DNA of 64,000 nt, from NCBI RefSeq assembly GCF_003014715.1, contig NZ_PYAV01000011.1, forward strand, positions 1 through 64,000, given 5' to 3'. This stretch comes from Salsuginibacillus halophilus (GTDB lineage: Bacteria; Bacillota; Bacilli; Bacillales; Marinococcaceae). Shown piece after piece: positions 1 to 7,989 of the stretch. Positions within the stretch are counted from its first letter, which is position 1. Every line of letters starts with the position of its first letter. The position numbers and the translations under genes were made by a program. The notes below the pieces were generated by a model. It worked only from the letters and a program-made list of their open reading frames with translations, had not been told where the DNA came from and searched no databases.

Positions 1-95
1 CTTAGCTTTGGCCATAAGGTTCACGCCCTTTATCATTGTTGTCTTTCATGTAACCATGTGCCAATGTGCCGTGTCCACTATTTATACTAACTTCA

Positions 96-326
96 GATCT
101 CAGGGGAGCGAGGCACGATCTCAGGGGAGCGAAGCACGATCTCAGGTGAGCGAAGCACGACCTCAGGTGAGCGAGGCACGATCTCAGGCGGGTGAAGCAC
201 GACCTCAGGTGAGCGAAGCACGACCTCAGGGGAGCGAAGCACGATCTTAGGGGAGCGAGGCACGATCTTGGGGGAGCGAAGCACGATCTCAGGGGAGCGA
301 AGCACGACCTCAGGTGAGCGAGGCAC
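96..326. repeat. 21-bp minisatellite, 11 units
   Basis: Eleven head-to-tail 21-bp units run from 96 to 326, each a variant of GATCTCAGGGGAGCGAAGCAC. Differences are C/T at unit position 3 and changes in the GGGGAGCG core. Because 21 is a multiple of 3 and the unit lacks stops, the array is open in several frames on both strands. I regard that as accidental and not as evidence of a protein. The array lies just upstream of the mntR promoter. It shares the GGAGCG core and the period with the array at 12299-12463. Confidence 0.95.
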
Positions 327-355
327 GATCTTGATATTTGAAAACTGTCCTGCCG

Positions 356-384
356 TTGCCGAGTGCTTTGCAATCCGGTACAAT
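356..384 (+). promoter_or_regulatory. sigma-A promoter of mntR
   Basis: TTGCCG (356-361) and TACAAT (379-384) are separated by 17 bp, about 50 bp before the mntR start. The spacing and the -10 fit a housekeeping promoter. Confidence 0.6.
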
Positions 385-435
385 GAAATAGAATCCGTCT
401 ACAGACGGGGAATGCTTAGCATTGGGGGAAGCACC

Positions 436-855
436 ATGCCAACACCCAGTATGGAAGATTATTTAGAGCGAATTTATAAACTCATTGAAGACAAAGGCTA
501 CGCCCGCGTTTCAGATATTGCAGAAACGCTCGATGTGCACCCGTCTTCGGTAACAAAAATGGTGCAGAAACTTGGGCAGCGGGAATACTTAATTTATGAA
601 AAATACCGCGGCTTAATGTTAACACCGAAAGGAAAGAAGATCGGAAAACGGCTCGTCTATCGTCATGAGCTGCTCGAAGATTTTTTACATATTATTAACG
701 TCGAACATGACAATATTTATGCAGACGTTGAAGGCATTGAGCATCACTTAAGCTGGGATGCGATCGACCGGATCGGTGACTTAGTGCAGTACTTTCGCGA
801 AGACGAAAGCCGGATCGAAGACTTGCGCACGACCCAGAAAAAAGAAGAAGGCTAA
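436..855 (+). CDS. mntR: Manganese-dependent transcriptional regulator MntR
   Basis: This is a 139-aa DtxR/MntR-family repressor. It senses intracellular Mn(II) and represses Mn uptake genes. The N-terminal winged helix (about residues 1-70) carries the HTH around residues 25-45 ([17 protein letters not shown]). The metal ligands known from B. subtilis MntR are all at the same positions: D8, E11, H77, E99, E102 and H103. I chose ATG at 436 because it matches the family start and follows GGGGGA. The frame is open further upstream only through the minisatellite. A Mn-type ABC transporter operon at 40200-42843 is a plausible target. In B. subtilis the gene also sits near yqhO, as it does here. 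Confidence 0.95.
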   Translation: MPTPSMEDYLERIYKLIEDKGYARVSDIAETLDVHPSSVTKMVQKLGQREYLIYEKYRGLMLTPKGKKIGKRLVYRHELLEDFLHIINVEHDNIYADVEGIEHHLSWDAIDRIGDLVQYFREDESRIEDLRTTQKKEEG

Positions 856-883
856 ACTTCAAGTGTTGATGCACCTAAAAGAA

Positions 884-903
884 CCTTTCTCCAAGAGAAA
901 GGT
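884..903 (+). terminator. mntR terminator hairpin, left copy
   Basis: CCTTTCTC-cAAG-GAGAAAGG-type hairpin directly after mntR. It lacks a long T-run because the repeat element at 910 follows. An 18/20 copy with a proper T-run lies at 1481-1507. Confidence 0.7.
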
Positions 904-909
904 GCAGCG

Positions 910-1473
910 TGTAGACAAACTTTTAAGAAAAGCGAAGGCAGACGTCGCTTTTCCGCGGACGCTTGCACCCGGATGGCACAAGTGTGACACCGATTTGATC
1001 TACGCTAAAGCTTGAAGTCACCGTATCTTCTTAGCCTCCGTCACCGACTCAACCTCCTCGGCAGAAAGTCACTGGCTGCAGGATTTTCGGCTCGCGCTGT
1101 TCCTGGTGGCGTCGCCGACGCTTGTCAGCCTTATGTAGTTTGAAGGTCATCAATTGTAAAGATTCTTGTGATTAAGCAATATCTACATGAATTCTTTTCA
1201 TCATGACGCTTTATGAGTGATCAAACGAACCATATACAAATGTAAAAGTGACCGAAACGAAAGACGGCGACTCCCAGAGGATCAAGCGAAGGCTGAAGAT
1301 CCACTTGTTCGAATGAATCAATCGAACAAGTTAGCTGAAGCCAAGCCCTCGGGAAAGCGTCCGTCGGTAGTGTTGGTCACGTTCATGATTGGGTTTTTAT
1401 CCTCTTCATACAACAGCCCGGAACTTGAGGAAGTAAGCTGCCCATAAATGTTTGGCTTTATACTTTGTCGACA
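910..1473 (+). mobile_element. Terminator-targeting MITE-like repeat, copy A (564 bp)
   Basis: The element starts TGTAGACAAAC (910-920) and ends ACTTTGTCGACA (1462-1473), so its ends form an imperfect inverted repeat (TGTAGACAAAC / TGTCGACAAAG). The first ~220 bp resemble copy B (39517 on) and the reverse complement of copy C (6934 downward). The last ~150 bp (1336-1473) closely match the end of copy B. Nothing inside reads as a transposase. The 76-aa open frame at 1217-1447 shows no family features and crosses the conserved repeat. The element sits between two near-identical terminator hairpins (884-903 and 1481-1500). It fills most of the 710-bp gap between mntR and the patatin gene. Confidence 0.8.
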
Positions 1474-1480
1474 GTCTGAT

Positions 1481-1510
1481 CCTTTCTCTTAGAGAAAGGT
1501 TCTTTTTTTG
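1481..1510 (+). terminator. mntR terminator, right copy with T-run
   Basis: CCTTTCTC-TTA-GAGAAAGG stem followed by TTCTTTTTTT. Same stem as 884-903, differing at two loop positions. This is the copy that kept the original T-tract. Confidence 0.85.
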
Positions 1511-1567
1511 GATAGGCACCAAAGACAGCATAGCGGCATATGCCTATAAGAGGAGGGGGTATGCACC

Positions 1568-2479
1568 GTGAACGTCGATGCTGTGTTTGCCGGCGGCGGG
1601 GTGAAAGCTGTCGCATTTATAGGTGCACTGCGTGCCATGGAACAGAAAAATTTAAGTATGAACAGGGTAGCGGGTACAAGTGCTGGTGCGTTAACAGCTG
1701 CGCTCGTTAAGGCTGGCTACACAAGTGATGAGCTGCTGGAAATTGTGAAAAACACCGATCCAAACGCGCTGCTTGATGCACCGTTTCCTGCCCGGCTCTG
1801 CCGGCTCACGCACTGGTTGAGTGTGTACTGGCGACTCGGTTTATATAAAGGAGAAGCGCTCGAGGAATGGATAGAGGAGCTGCTTGCAAAAAAAATGGTG
1901 CGCACATTCCGCGATCTACCTGAAGGAAGCCTGAGAATCGTGGCATCTGATTTGAGCGCCGGCCGGTTTATGGTGCTTCCAGATGACTTGAAAGAATACG
2001 GCTATAACCCAGACACCTTTCCAATTGCAAAGGCTGTACGCATGAGCTGTGCGCTGCCGTACTTTTTTGAGCCGGTCAAATTAAAACAAGGGCGGGGAAG
2101 GTGTGTTTACGTTGTTGATGGCGGTGTGTTGAGCAATTTTCCTCTTTGGCTGTTTAAAAACGAGCAGGAAAAATTACGCCGGCCTTTAATCGGGTTTCAA
2201 TTAAAACCTGAAATTGACGCGGCTGCAAGGCGGCCGATTGAAAATGCAGTGGAAATGTATAAATCGCTGTTTGAGACGATGCGAAAAGCTCATGACTTGC
2301 GCTACATTAAACAGACAGATGCAGAGCACATTGTGTTTATCCCGGCAGATCAACTAAAAGCAACGGATTTTCAAGCAGTCGCAGAAGACCTGCCGGCGTT
2401 GATTGAACTTGGTGAAAAGGCAGCTGAAGATCATATTACCCGAAGGCTTGGGCGGAGCTCACCTATCCGTAAGCATTAG
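1568..2479 (+). CDS. Patatin-like phospholipase (YqhO type)
   Basis: The 303-aa protein belongs to the patatin-like phospholipase family, predicted serine acyl hydrolases with a Ser-Asp dyad. The N-terminal glycine-rich oxyanion loop GGGVKA is at residues 9-14. The nucleophile motif GTSAG follows at about residue 37, and the catalytic-Asp motif DGG at about residue 189. There is no signal peptide or membrane segment, so it probably acts in the cytosol or at the inner membrane face. GTG at 1568 follows a strong Shine-Dalgarno (GAGGAGGGGG). In B. subtilis yqhO is the neighbour of mntR. The natural substrate is unknown. Confidence 0.9.
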   Translation: MNVDAVFAGGGVKAVAFIGALRAMEQKNLSMNRVAGTSAGALTAALVKAGYTSDELLEIVKNTDPNALLDAPFPARLCRLTHWLSVYWRLGLYKGEALEEWIEELLAKKMVRTFRDLPEGSLRIVASDLSAGRFMVLPDDLKEYGYNPDTFPIAKAVRMSCALPYFFEPVKLKQGRGRCVYVVDGGVLSNFPLWLFKNEQEKLRRPLIGFQLKPEIDAAARRPIENAVEMYKSLFETMRKAHDLRYIKQTDAEHIVFIPADQLKATDFQAVAEDLPALIELGEKAAEDHITRRLGRSSPIRKH

Positions 2480-3270
2480 TTTTCGATCCGCTGGCCAGCT
2501 TGTGTGAAAATACCTGTTATCGTAAATAACCAAGGTGCGAAGAGAGTAATCCATAACCCAAGCAATATGCTAATTAAAAATTGTGAAAGTACTGTCTGCA
2601 TAAAGGTTGAGGCGGTCCAAAGCAGCACGAGTACGCCGCTGGTGCCGATCAATCCTGCAAGCGCCCGGCGCCCGCGGGAACGTACAAAAAATCGAATTTT
2701 CAGCTGTTCAAACACCACGCCTAAGCTAATCCCAAGCAGCAGTCCGGCATACAACGCACTTTCCGGAAGAAGTAAAAGAAGTGCTGAGGGAAGCACGAAG
2801 GCAAGGGCAAGCTTGTAAGTATCGGGCATGGATCCGGTCCAATCAAGCGACCGAAATGAAGCGAAAACGAGAAAACCTGCGAGCACAAGACTTGTGCCGA
2901 TTTCAAACAAATGCGTACCGTTCATGTAAACGACAATAGAAATAAAGATGATACCGCCAAAAGCAGCCCAAGTTATTTTCCGTTGTGAAAATTCTAGAAT
3001 GAAAAAACCGAGGACGGTTGCGCCTGCCTGCACGTGCGGGTCAGGTATCAACGGTCCTTCAAGGTTGAAAAGCGGCACAGAACCTTCTTGCAGCTGTGGC
3101 ATGGTACGTGCAAAAACGTTTAAATACATGGAAAGTAAAAATAATACAAAAAGCCGGAATCCTGCACTTTTATCAACTAACCAGTAAATCAGCGGAATAA
3201 TGATCAAATAATACCAAGCAGGTTCCGAAAATGGTACAACCAATGACAGTGCATCAGCAGCCGATGTCAT
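2476..3270 (-). CDS. PAP2-like multi-pass membrane protein with degenerate active site
   Basis: A 264-aa integral membrane protein with about seven hydrophobic segments. The N-terminal pattern (two helices, then a GFRLFVLFLLSMYLN stretch) looks like Bacillus PAP2 phospholipid phosphatases. The catalytic signatures are changed: there is no KX6RP motif, the PSGH motif reads PDPH, and the SR-X5-H-X3-D motif reads NGTH without the Asp. I infer a non-catalytic or diverged PAP2 relative. It overlaps the 3' end of the convergent patatin gene by 4 bp. Start ATG at 3270 follows GAAAGGGGGAGC. The family assignment rests on overall pattern only. Confidence 0.55.
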   Translation of the reverse strand: MTSAADALSLVVPFSEPAWYYLIIIPLIYWLVDKSAGFRLFVLFLLSMYLNVFARTMPQLQEGSVPLFNLEGPLIPDPHVQAGATVLGFFILEFSQRKITWAAFGGIIFISIVVYMNGTHLFEIGTSLVLAGFLVFASFRSLDWTGSMPDTYKLALAFVLPSALLLLLPESALYAGLLLGISLGVVFEQLKIRFFVRSRGRRALAGLIGTSGVLVLLWTASTFMQTVLSQFLISILLGLWITLFAPWLFTITGIFTQAGQRIEN

Positions 3271-3302
3271 ACATGCTCCCCCTTTCTCCTCTACCCGTGC
3301 AA

Positions 3303-3346
3303 AAAGACCGAGCCAAAACTACGAATGGGCCCGGTCTTTTTTCTTG
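3303..3346 (-). terminator. Terminator of the yqhP-like gene
   Basis: AAAGACCGaGCC pairs with GGGCcCGGTCTTTT around a ~13-nt loop, with A/T tracts on both sides. It overlaps the stop codon of the yqhP-like gene. Confidence 0.7.
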
Positions 3347-3699
3347 TTTTTGTTTCCTTCAATCACTTTCAGTTCCGCTTCGCTCCGTTTACGGGCTGGC
3401 TTACGTTTTGCGCTTTCAGCTTTTGCTACATTTGCACCTTTTGTCGGTGCTGGGCGGCTTGAGCGGGCAGGGGCGGCGCCTCGCCCTTTTGAAACGGGCT
3501 GCGAACCGCCGGCCGGACCGCCGGCCATCCGTTTTAACACAACGCGGGTTAACAAATAGTACAGCCCGACCGCGACAGCTGCGCCTATGAGCAGCGAAAT
3601 GACGAGGCCGCCGGGGTTGGTTAGCAGCTGGTTACCAAGGCCAAGTATGGCCAACCCGAATATTAAAAATAAAAGCGGCTGGCGGATCACTTTTGACAT
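3319..3699 (-). CDS. yqhP: Conserved YqhP-type membrane protein
   Basis: The 126-aa protein has two N-terminal transmembrane helices (about residues 8-25 and 30-50). A basic, Ala/Arg/Lys/Pro-rich cytoplasmic tail (residues 60-126) follows and ends in a Lys/Asn cluster. Layout, size and position next to mntR/yqhO/yqhR match B. subtilis YqhP, a conserved protein of unknown function. I chose ATG 3699 because GGAGGTG lies 8 nt upstream; the 149-aa extension has no ribosome site. Function unknown. The basic tail could contact nucleic acid or ribosomes, but that is conjecture. Confidence 0.75.
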   Translation of the reverse strand: MSKVIRQPLLFLIFGLAILGLGNQLLTNPGGLVISLLIGAAVAVGLYYLLTRVVLKRMAGGPAGGSQPVSKGRGAAPARSSRPAPTKGANVAKAESAKRKPARKRSEAELKVIEGNKNKKKDRAHS

Positions 3700-3984
3700 G
3701 GCGTTGTCACCTCCAAAAATTTTAAGCAACTCATCGGTGTGAACGTTGGTTTTATTGTACACGAACAAAGGAGATGTGTGCTACTGCTAGCATTGTTCAA
3801 ATTGCATAACTTGTGCCTGGTCCGAACGGAATTTGCAAGTCCGTAATTTCGTTGCTGTAGTACTGCTACCTTTCCCTGAAACATATGGTTTTACACATGA
3901 AATTTACAAGGGTTGTAAAAAGCTTATTTTATGCGTATGAACCATTTCAAGCCGTTTATACTACGAAACAGAGGTGGTGATGGT

Positions 3985-4455
3985 TTGAAAACAACAGCAC
4001 AAGCACTTTCTTATCCGGCTTACTTAGCGGTGCTCGGTTTAACCGCCGGGCTGCTTGCCGGGGTCACCGGGTGGGTTGCAGAAGTTTTTTCATTCGTACA
4101 AGCAGGGCCGGCGTTTATATTCTCCTGGTTTACAAGCAGCTCGTGGCTTTCAACTCCGCACGCACAAGCAGCAGCCGTCCTTGTAATTGCCGTGTTATCG
4201 ATTGTTGTCTCGTTTATTTATGCTTACCTTCTCGCATTTATTCAGCATATGTTTGCCGGGATCTTGTTTGGCGCGGCGCTTTGGCTCCTCGTTTATTACG
4301 GACTTAACCCATGGCTGACACAACTTCATCCGGTACCTGCCATGCATCCAACCACGGTGCTTAGTACGCTTAGTATTTTCATATTGTATGGCTTGTTTAT
4401 CGGATACTCCATTATTTACGAGAATGAATTGCGGCGACAGCAGAAAAAGGCCTAA
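3985..4455 (+). CDS. yqhR: YqhR family membrane protein
   Basis: A 156-aa protein with four predicted membrane helices (about residues 8-35, 60-80, 85-105 and 125-145) and a short charged C-terminus. Size, topology and position before the yqhT peptidase match YqhR, a conserved Bacillales membrane protein of unknown role. TTG at 3985 after AGAGGTGGTGATGG is the likely start. An upstream ATG at 3931 in the same frame has no ribosome site. aroQ (yqhS), which follows yqhR in B. subtilis, is absent here. Confidence 0.75.
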   Translation: MKTTAQALSYPAYLAVLGLTAGLLAGVTGWVAEVFSFVQAGPAFIFSWFTSSSWLSTPHAQAAAVLVIAVLSIVVSFIYAYLLAFIQHMFAGILFGAALWLLVYYGLNPWLTQLHPVPAMHPTTVLSTLSIFILYGLFIGYSIIYENELRRQQKKA

Positions 4456-4515
4456 GCTGTTCAAGTTTTGCATTTTATGGTAGGCTAGACGTGCGATTAT
4501 TCTAACAGTTCACAA

Positions 4516-4538
4516 CCGGCCGAAAGTTTTTTGGCCGG
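4516..4538 (+). terminator. GC-rich hairpin after yqhR
   Basis: CCGGCC pairs with GGCCGG around an 11-nt loop, followed by GTACATAAAA instead of a T-run. It could be a weak terminator or a transcript-processing stem. Confidence 0.4.
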
Positions 4539-4572
4539 GTACATAAAATGAAAAGCGATAAGGGGGAGGATT

Positions 4573-5640
4573 ATGAACCGTTTAGAAAAAATCCGTCAAA
4601 AAATGAATGAGCATGCACTCGATGCGCTCGTGATTGAAAGCAGTGCCAACCGCCGTTACGTTTCAGGCTTTACTGGAACGTCAGGCGCAGCTTTGATTAC
4701 CCGCGAAGAAGCGGTACTGGTCACTGACTTCCGCTACACGTCGCAGGCTGAAGCCCAATGTGAAGGGTTTACGGTCGAAAAGCAGGCCGGCGGACTTGCT
4801 GAAGCCGTAGGTGAGGCTGTGAAGCAGCGCGGGATCCAAACGCTCGGATTTGAAAAAGAGGCGGTCACATACGCTCAGTTTGAAGCTTATCAAACCTATA
4901 TTCAGGCTGAATTAAAGCCGGTTGCAGGCATTGTTGAAAGCGTGCGGATGATAAAAACAGATGAAGAGCTTGCTGTGTTAAAAGACGCAGCTGCCATTGC
5001 TGATCGTGCTTTTGAACATATTCAATCGTTTATCCGGCCTGGGGTTGAAGAGATCGAAATCTCAAATGAGCTGGAGTTTTTCATGCGCCGGCAAGGAGCT
5101 GTTTCTTCATCATTTGATATTATCGTTGCTTCAGGCTACCGCAGTGCACTGCCGCACGGGGTCGCAAGCACGAAGCAAATTGAAAAAGGTGAACTTGTCA
5201 CGCTTGATTTCGGCGCTTACTACAACGGCTACTGCTCGGATATTACCCGGACGTTTGCTGTCGGCGAGCCGTCTGAAGAGCTGCGCCGCATATATGACAC
5301 CGTGCATGCTGCCCAAGTGAAAGCCCTTGAACACCTTAAGCCGGGAATGACGGGAGTTGAAGCGGATGCGGTCGCCCGTGACTACATTCAAGCTGAAGGT
5401 TACGGGCCGTATTTCGGACATGGGCTTGGTCACGGCCTTGGCATGGAAGTGCATGAAGGGCCGCGTCTATCGCCAAAAGGTTCACAAACCCTTGAAGAGG
5501 GGATGGTTGTCACAGTAGAGCCTGGCATTTACGTTGAAGGAACCGGCGGCACTAGAATTGAAGATGATGTTGTAATCACAAAAGATGGCTGCAGCCGTTT
5601 AACGACGTCGCCGAAAGACTTGATCATTCTCGGGGAATAA
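4573..5640 (+). CDS. papA: Xaa-Pro aminopeptidase (M24B, YqhT/PapA type)
   Basis: A 355-aa cytosolic metallopeptidase that removes N-terminal residues preceding proline. The N-terminal creatinase-like domain spans residues 1-130 and the pita-bread M24 domain 135-350. Metal ligands are visible: Asp in LDFGAYYNGYCSDITRTF (two Asp, about residues 213 and 224), His in GHGLGHGLG (about 287), Glu in VEPGIY (about 317) and Glu in RIEDD (about 331). The strong site AAGGGGGAGG precedes ATG 4573. It lies directly upstream of efp, as in B. subtilis. The two genes may act together in handling Pro-rich proteins, which is inference. Confidence 0.92.
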   Translation: MNRLEKIRQKMNEHALDALVIESSANRRYVSGFTGTSGAALITREEAVLVTDFRYTSQAEAQCEGFTVEKQAGGLAEAVGEAVKQRGIQTLGFEKEAVTYAQFEAYQTYIQAELKPVAGIVESVRMIKTDEELAVLKDAAAIADRAFEHIQSFIRPGVEEIEISNELEFFMRRQGAVSSSFDIIVASGYRSALPHGVASTKQIEKGELVTLDFGAYYNGYCSDITRTFAVGEPSEELRRIYDTVHAAQVKALEHLKPGMTGVEADAVARDYIQAEGYGPYFGHGLGHGLGMEVHEGPRLSPKGSQTLEEGMVVTVEPGIYVEGTGGTRIEDDVVITKDGCSRLTTSPKDLIILGE

Positions 5641-5707
5641 CGTTACAGATGCCGCAGGCTGTGGTATAGTAGAGGCGCAACGACTTCTATAAAGGTGGAA
5701 TTTTGGC

Positions 5708-6271
5708 ATGATTTCTGTAAATGATTTTAAAACAGGCTTAACCATTGAAGTAGAAAATGATATTTGGCAGGTTGTTGATTTTCAACACGTCAAGCCTGGC
5801 AAAGGTGCAGCTTTTGTACGTTCAAAACTGCGCAGCCTTCGGACAGGAAATATTCAAGAGAAAACGTTCCGCGCTGGTGAAAAAGTAAACCGGGCGCACA
5901 TTGAAAAGAGCAAAATGCAGTACTTATATTCAAGCGGTGATGAGCATGCGTTTATGGATACAACATCGTTTGAGCAGGTGGAGCTTTCCACAAAGCAGCT
6001 CGAATATGAATTAAACTTCCTGAAAGAAAACATGGAGGTCAGCATCATCACATACGGTGATGAAGTTCTCGGTGTAGAACTGCCGAATAACGTAGAGCTG
6101 AAAGTTGAAGAAACCGACCCTGGCATCAAAGGTGACACAGCTTCCGGCGGCTCGAAACCGGCTGTACTTGAAACAGGCTACAAAGTTCAAGTGCCATTTT
6201 TCGTTAACGAAGGCGACGTGGTCGTGGTGGACACGAAAAAAGGTGAATACTTATCCCGCGCTTCTTCCTAA
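5708..6271 (+). CDS. efp: Translation elongation factor P
   Basis: The 187-aa EF-P relieves ribosome stalling at polyproline. The three-domain layout (KOW-like domain I, then two OB folds) and the full length are typical. The modifiable lysine K32 is present in the loop PGKGAAFV; in B. subtilis this lysine carries 5-aminopentanol. The C-terminal signature [17 protein letters not shown] is intact. ATG 5708 follows AAAGGTGGA. A likely -10 (TATAGT) lies near 5665, so it may have its own promoter besides read-through from papA. Its terminator is split and duplicated by repeat copy C. Confidence 0.97.
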   Translation: MISVNDFKTGLTIEVENDIWQVVDFQHVKPGKGAAFVRSKLRSLRTGNIQEKTFRAGEKVNRAHIEKSKMQYLYSSGDEHAFMDTTSFEQVELSTKQLEYELNFLKENMEVSIITYGDEVLGVELPNNVELKVEETDPGIKGDTASGGSKPAVLETGYKVQVPFFVNEGDVVVVDTKKGEYLSRASS

Positions 6272-6284
6272 CTTGAAGCAGCAC

Positions 6285-6315
6285 CGACCGGCATCTCTCT
6301 TTTTGAGAGGTGCCG
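6285..6315 (+). terminator. efp terminator hairpin, left copy
   Basis: CGGCATCTCTC pairs with GAGAGGTGCCG around TTTTT, followed by only TTT before the repeat element. The 31 bp from 6285 to 6315 are identical to 6940-6970. Confidence 0.8.
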
Positions 6316-6323
6316 TTTCACAT

Positions 6324-6934
6324 TGCTGGCAAAGTACAAAACCTAAGATTCACGCACAGCTTATTGCTCCGAGCTCCGCAGGCGGTTCTATAAGATATAC
6401 TTGAAATATTAGACACGGGAAATATACTCATTTTTCCCCAATTGCACAAGTGCGACATCGACTCAATCAGCACTTACGCTTGATATCGTCGTGTCTGCCT
6501 TGCCGCTGATCAACGCTTCAGCTTGCGCGTGAAAAAACCGCTCCATGCGAGGTCTTCGACTGTTGCTCTTCTCGGTGGTGTGCGTAAAACAAAAATACAA
6601 AGACGAATTGTCACAGCGTAGTGTGATTCGTGCGCGAAGGGACTCACTTTTTAAGCTGTCCCGCGTTACCGGGGTAACAACAACATATCTACATTAAAAG
6701 CATCAACTTACGACTTTCACCTATGTAGATATATTTTGATAAGAGACTCTATAAGGTTACATGACAATGTAACAACTTAAGGCTGGCGAGCGTCGGCGGC
6801 GACGCCTACGGTAACAGTACGAGCCGAAAATCCCGCAGGCAGTGATTTCCTGCCGAGGAAGTTGAGGCCGTACCCGAGGCAAGCGTCCGCCGAATAGCGG
6901 AGTCAGTCTTAGCTTTTTCAAAAGTTTGTCTACA
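6324..6934 (-). mobile_element. Terminator-targeting MITE-like repeat, copy C (611 bp, inverted)
   Basis: Read on the minus strand it begins TGTAGACAAAC (6934 to 6924) and ends TACTTTGCCAGCA (6336 to 6324). That matches the ends of copies A and B with three changes at the distal end. The first ~155 bp (6934-6780) are homologous to copies A and B. The middle has its own sequence and several short inverted repeats (for example ATCTACAT near 6687 and ATGTAGAT near 6723). No credible coding sequence is present. It is bracketed by an exact 31-bp duplication of the efp terminator hairpin, the clearest sign of insertion among the three copies. It fills most of the 794-bp efp-spoIIIAA gap. Confidence 0.85.
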
Positions 6935-6939
6935 CACTG

Positions 6940-6982
6940 CGACCGGCATCTCTCTTTTTGAGAGGTGCCGGTCTTTTTTGTG
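6940..6982 (+). terminator. efp terminator, right copy with T-run
   Basis: Same 31-bp hairpin as 6285-6315, here extended by GGTC pairing and followed by TTTTTTGTG. It is the functional terminator just before spoIIIAA. Confidence 0.9.
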
Positions 6983-6992
6983 TCTAGAAAAA

Positions 6993-7022
6993 GTGATACG
7001 CCTGTCTTTTTCTTCATACACA
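6993..7022 (+). promoter_or_regulatory. Candidate sigma-E promoter of the spoIIIA operon
   Basis: GTGATA (6993-6998) and CATACACA (7015-7022) with 16 bp between them resemble the mother-cell sigma-E pattern (ATA-type -35, CATACA-type -10). They sit 44 bp before spoIIIAA, which is sigma-E dependent in B. subtilis. Confidence 0.5.
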
Positions 7023-7065
7023 TGAAATCAGCACAGTTAAGCCGGATGAGAAAGGAGGGAGGTTT

Positions 7066-7989
7066 GTGCAGACAGCGCAGATGTGGGAGCCGGTAAAACA
7101 TGTGCTGCCGGCGCGGTTTGCTAAAGCTGTGGAAGAAGAAAACTTGACGAGAGGCTTTGAAGAGATACGCCTCCGGGTAGGTCGCGCAGTAGAAGTGAGC
7201 ACAGGCCGGGCGTCCTGCTTTTTGTCACCGGAAGCAGGCGATGCATGCTTTACCGCACAAGATGCTGCCGAAACGCTCGAACGTTTAAGTCGGCATTCCG
7301 TTTACGCGTATGAAGATGAGATCCGCCAAGGCTTTATTACGCTGCCAGGCGGGCACCGGGTCGGTCTGTGCGGGCGGACAAGTGTGACCGGGGGCCGGGT
7401 GGAGACGATCCGTAATGTATCATCTTTTAACATCCGGGCGGCGAAGGATCTCGTCGGCATCAGTCGACCACTGCATGCGTATTTGTTTGATGACGCCTGG
7501 CTGAACACGTTAATTATCGGTCCGCCAGCTTCTGGGAAAACATCTTTACTCCGTGATTTAGCCCGCTCGGCAAGTGTCGGGATGAATCAGCCCTACGCTT
7601 TGCCGCACAAAGTCGGGATCGTTGATGAGCGCTCGGAAATCGCAGCGAGTGTGCACGGCGTTCCTTCATTTCAGTTCGGTGAACGTGTAGATGTGCTTGA
7701 CCGCTGTCCAAAAGCAGAAGGAATGATGATGATGATCCGCTCGATGAGTCCGGAAGTGCTCGTTGTTGATGAGATTGGCAGTGAAGCTGATGCCAAAGCG
7801 GTAACAGAAGCGCTTCAGGCCGGAATTCGTGTATTTTCAAGTGCCCATGGCGCAAGCCTTCAAGATGCAAGAAACCGGTTGATGCTTGAGTCGCTCTTCA
7901 GTCGAGGCGCGTTTGAGCGGTATGTCGTTTTATCAAATACACGCGGCAAGCGTCAGGCGGTGGTGCAGACGAGCGGGGTGACATCATGA
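7066..7989 (+). CDS. spoIIIAA: Stage III sporulation ATPase SpoIIIAA
   Basis: The 307-aa cytosolic AAA/secretion-type ATPase powers the SpoIIIA-SpoIIQ channel that feeds the engulfed forespore. The Walker A motif GPPASGKTS is at about residue 149. A Walker B-like LVVDEIG lies at about residue 229 and a long arginine-rich C-terminal part follows. GTG 7066 is preceded by AAAGGAGGGAGGT. It is the first gene of eight co-directional, tightly packed spoIIIA genes and overlaps spoIIIAB by an ATGA junction. Expected to be expressed in the mother cell under sigma-E. Confidence 0.97.
   Translation: MQTAQMWEPVKHVLPARFAKAVEEENLTRGFEEIRLRVGRAVEVSTGRASCFLSPEAGDACFTAQDAAETLERLSRHSVYAYEDEIRQGFITLPGGHRVGLCGRTSVTGGRVETIRNVSSFNIRAAKDLVGISRPLHAYLFDDAWLNTLIIGPPASGKTSLLRDLARSASVGMNQPYALPHKVGIVDERSEIAASVHGVPSFQFGERVDVLDRCPKAEGMMMMIRSMSPEVLVVDEIGSEADAKAVTEALQAGIRVFSSAHGASLQDARNRLMLESLFSRGAFERYVVLSNTRGKRQAVVQTSGVTS

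Noticed and set aside
96-326. CRISPR array
   Set aside because: Units are directly contiguous without unique spacers, and no cas genes occur in the window.
2-383. Open frames on both strands through the 21-bp array (Arg/Ser-rich repeats)
   Set aside because: They follow from a stop-free 21-bp unit; no ribosome site and no known repeat protein family.
1217-1447. 76-aa ORF inside repeat copy A
   Set aside because: It spans the conserved non-coding arm of the repeat, is not preserved in copy B and has no ribosome site.
910-1473. Group IIC intron inserted after a terminator
   Set aside because: Group IIC introns also target terminators, but here inverted terminal repeats and a duplicated hairpin are present, there is no reverse transcriptase, and no domain V-like end was seen.
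6757-7101. Minus-strand ORFs over efp-spoIIIAA gap (RRTLASGTASTSSA-type product)
   Set aside because: These are translations of the repeat's left arm; the same pseudo-peptide appears from copy B at 39539. They are repeat artefacts, not genes.
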